From the IMG/VR virus record IMGVR_UViG_3300023172_000245, positions 1-20,784 of that record: a stretch of DNA of 20,784 nucleotides, one strand, 5' to 3'. Origin of the DNA: a virus. The position numbers and the translations under genes were made by a program. Below the pieces are notes generated by a model, which was given only the letters and a program-made list of their open reading frames with translations, did no database searches and was not told the origin of the DNA. Below are positions 20,007 through 20,784 of this stretch, piece after piece. How positions within the stretch are numbered: position 1 is the stretch's first letter; the number at the start of each line of letters is the position of its first letter.

Positions 20007-20784
20007 TGTCACGTAATCTATCCCAATGCGAAGTCGTATCCTGCCAGATTGTAAACGAGTTTGATCCCAAACGCGTAGAGGATATTGCTCAGTTTATTAC
20101 CGGCTTTGAGATTTCGCAGAGCATGGAAGCTCATCAGTATCAGGGATTTTTAGAGATCGAGGAGACGGTTGGTCTTCTTGAGAATTTGCCGTTGCGCGCA
20201 GAAGAAACATTGCTTATGACAATTATTTCTTCTGATATGCCGTATAAGGTTGTTTTAGAAACAAGAGTGATCCGTATAAGTGACATTACACCTATGGAAA
20301 ATACAGACGGTGCTGTATATAAAATGCACTTTGTTTCTAAAGAAACTTTTAATGCCAACAAAAGAAAAGTAATCAAAGCCTACAATGGGCAAATACACGA
20401 GATTGCAAAAAGAGTATTTCAAACTTATTACGCAAAGGTAGGTGGGGAAACTGAAATAGATCAACTGTATGGCCAAGATTTTACAATGAGATCTGCTAAG
20501 AGATACAACCTTACAGAATCTACCATTGTTGAAGAAGATTTTGGACAAAGAAAGTTTTATCTTCAGGATACTTTTTCGGCAACTGGTTTAACTATACCAC
20601 GTTATACACCAGCTTACACAATGAATTTACTTGCAAGCATGGGATTCAATACAAATGTTCCTTCATGCACATATAGATTCTTTGAGACTCTCGAATCTTA
20701 TTATTGGGTAACAGACGAGTTCTTTATTCATAAACATAATGCTGGGAAAATTAAGCATTTATATTACGGCCCTATTGGTAGTAT
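20006..20784 (+). CDS. Baseplate hub protein, gp27-like, 3' end outside window
   Basis: An open frame runs from ATG 20006 (overlapping the previous stop) to the window edge, giving at least 259 residues. The N-terminal layout IAQFITGFEISQSMEAHQYQGFLEIEET, then LPLRAEETLLMTIISSD and VVLETRVIRISDI is the two-barrel beginning of phage hub proteins such as T4 gp27. LQDTFSATGLTIPRYTPAYTMNLLASMGF follows. The gp53-adjacent location agrees. Residue identity to gp27 is weak by eye, so another hub subunit remains possible. Confidence 0.65.
   Translation, partial: MSRNLSQCEVVSCQIVNEFDPKRVEDIAQFITGFEISQSMEAHQYQGFLEIEETVGLLENLPLRAEETLLMTIISSDMPYKVVLETRVIRISDITPMENTDGAVYKMHFVSKETFNANKRKVIKAYNGQIHEIAKRVFQTYYAKVGGETEIDQLYGQDFTMRSAKRYNLTESTIVEEDFGQRKFYLQDTFSATGLTIPRYTPAYTMNLLASMGFNTNVPSCTYRFFETLESYYWVTDEFFIHKHNAGKIKHLYYGPIGS

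Noticed and set aside
1-20784. tRNA genes, CRISPR arrays, insertion sequences, integrase or attachment sites
   Set aside because: None recognised on reading both strands; this fits a lytic T4-like phage segment, though a covariance-model tRNA scan was not possible.

Overview
The window is part of the genome of a T4-like myovirus (large contractile-tailed dsDNA phage). It carries recognisable homologues of T4 gp42, Cd, DexA, gp45, gp44, gp62, RegA, gp4, gp26, gp48, gp53 and probably gp54, gp29 and gp27. The short gp62, the Hsp20 chaperone and the gene order resemble the marine/environmental T4-like phages more than coliphage T4. No host genes, tRNAs, CRISPR arrays or insertion sequences were seen. 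The host cannot be read from the sequence; sigma70-like promoters and strong Shine-Dalgarno sites fit a proteobacterium.

Layout. (1) 1-1489, plus strand: small phage proteins of unknown function, with a strong sigma70-type promoter at 700-727. (2) 1499-8476, plus strand: a tightly coupled block for nucleotide and DNA modification. It holds a Nmad1/DUF1599-like protein, dCMP hydroxymethylase (gp42 type), a coiled-coil protein, dCMP deaminase, a uracil-DNA-glycosylase-fold protein, a GT-B-like putative glycosyltransferase, a UDP-galactopyranose mutase, a C5-cytosine-methyltransferase-like protein, DexA exonuclease and a GT-A-like glycosyltransferase. Most neighbours overlap by 1-14 nt. (3) 8503-12512, plus strand: the replication module, with sliding clamp gp45, an intrinsic terminator, clamp loader gp44, four small ORFs, gp62, RegA and a degenerate dUTPase-fold protein. 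(4) 12590-13403, plus strand: Hsp20 chaperone and a small acidic protein. (5) 18228 down to 13393, minus strand: head and tail genes gp4, a 208-aa conserved protein, a tail-tube-like protein, gp26, a probable -1 frameshift extension and the tape measure. (6) 18283-20784, plus strand: gp48, gp53, a small protein and a partial hub protein.

How it may work together. gp42 should make hydroxymethyl-dCMP, so the phage probably replaces cytosine with 5-hydroxymethylcytosine. The UDP-galactopyranose mutase, coupled to a GT-B-like glycosyltransferase, suggests that this base is then decorated with a furanose sugar (galactofuranose or arabinofuranose). That is an inference, but the cluster is the most striking metabolic feature here. 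The C5-methyltransferase-like enzyme beside it is paradoxical, because position 5 of cytosine would already be occupied.

The strongest structural observation is a programmed -1 frameshift signal at the end of gp26. It has a run of eight U, a 5-nt spacer and a 12-bp stem, and leads into a 58-codon extension ending just before the tape-measure gene. This is the classic tail-assembly-chaperone (G/GT) arrangement. The divergent head/tail operons are separated by two T4-type late promoters (TATAAATA) that face one another inside a perfect inverted repeat. Two more late boxes precede regA and hsp20.
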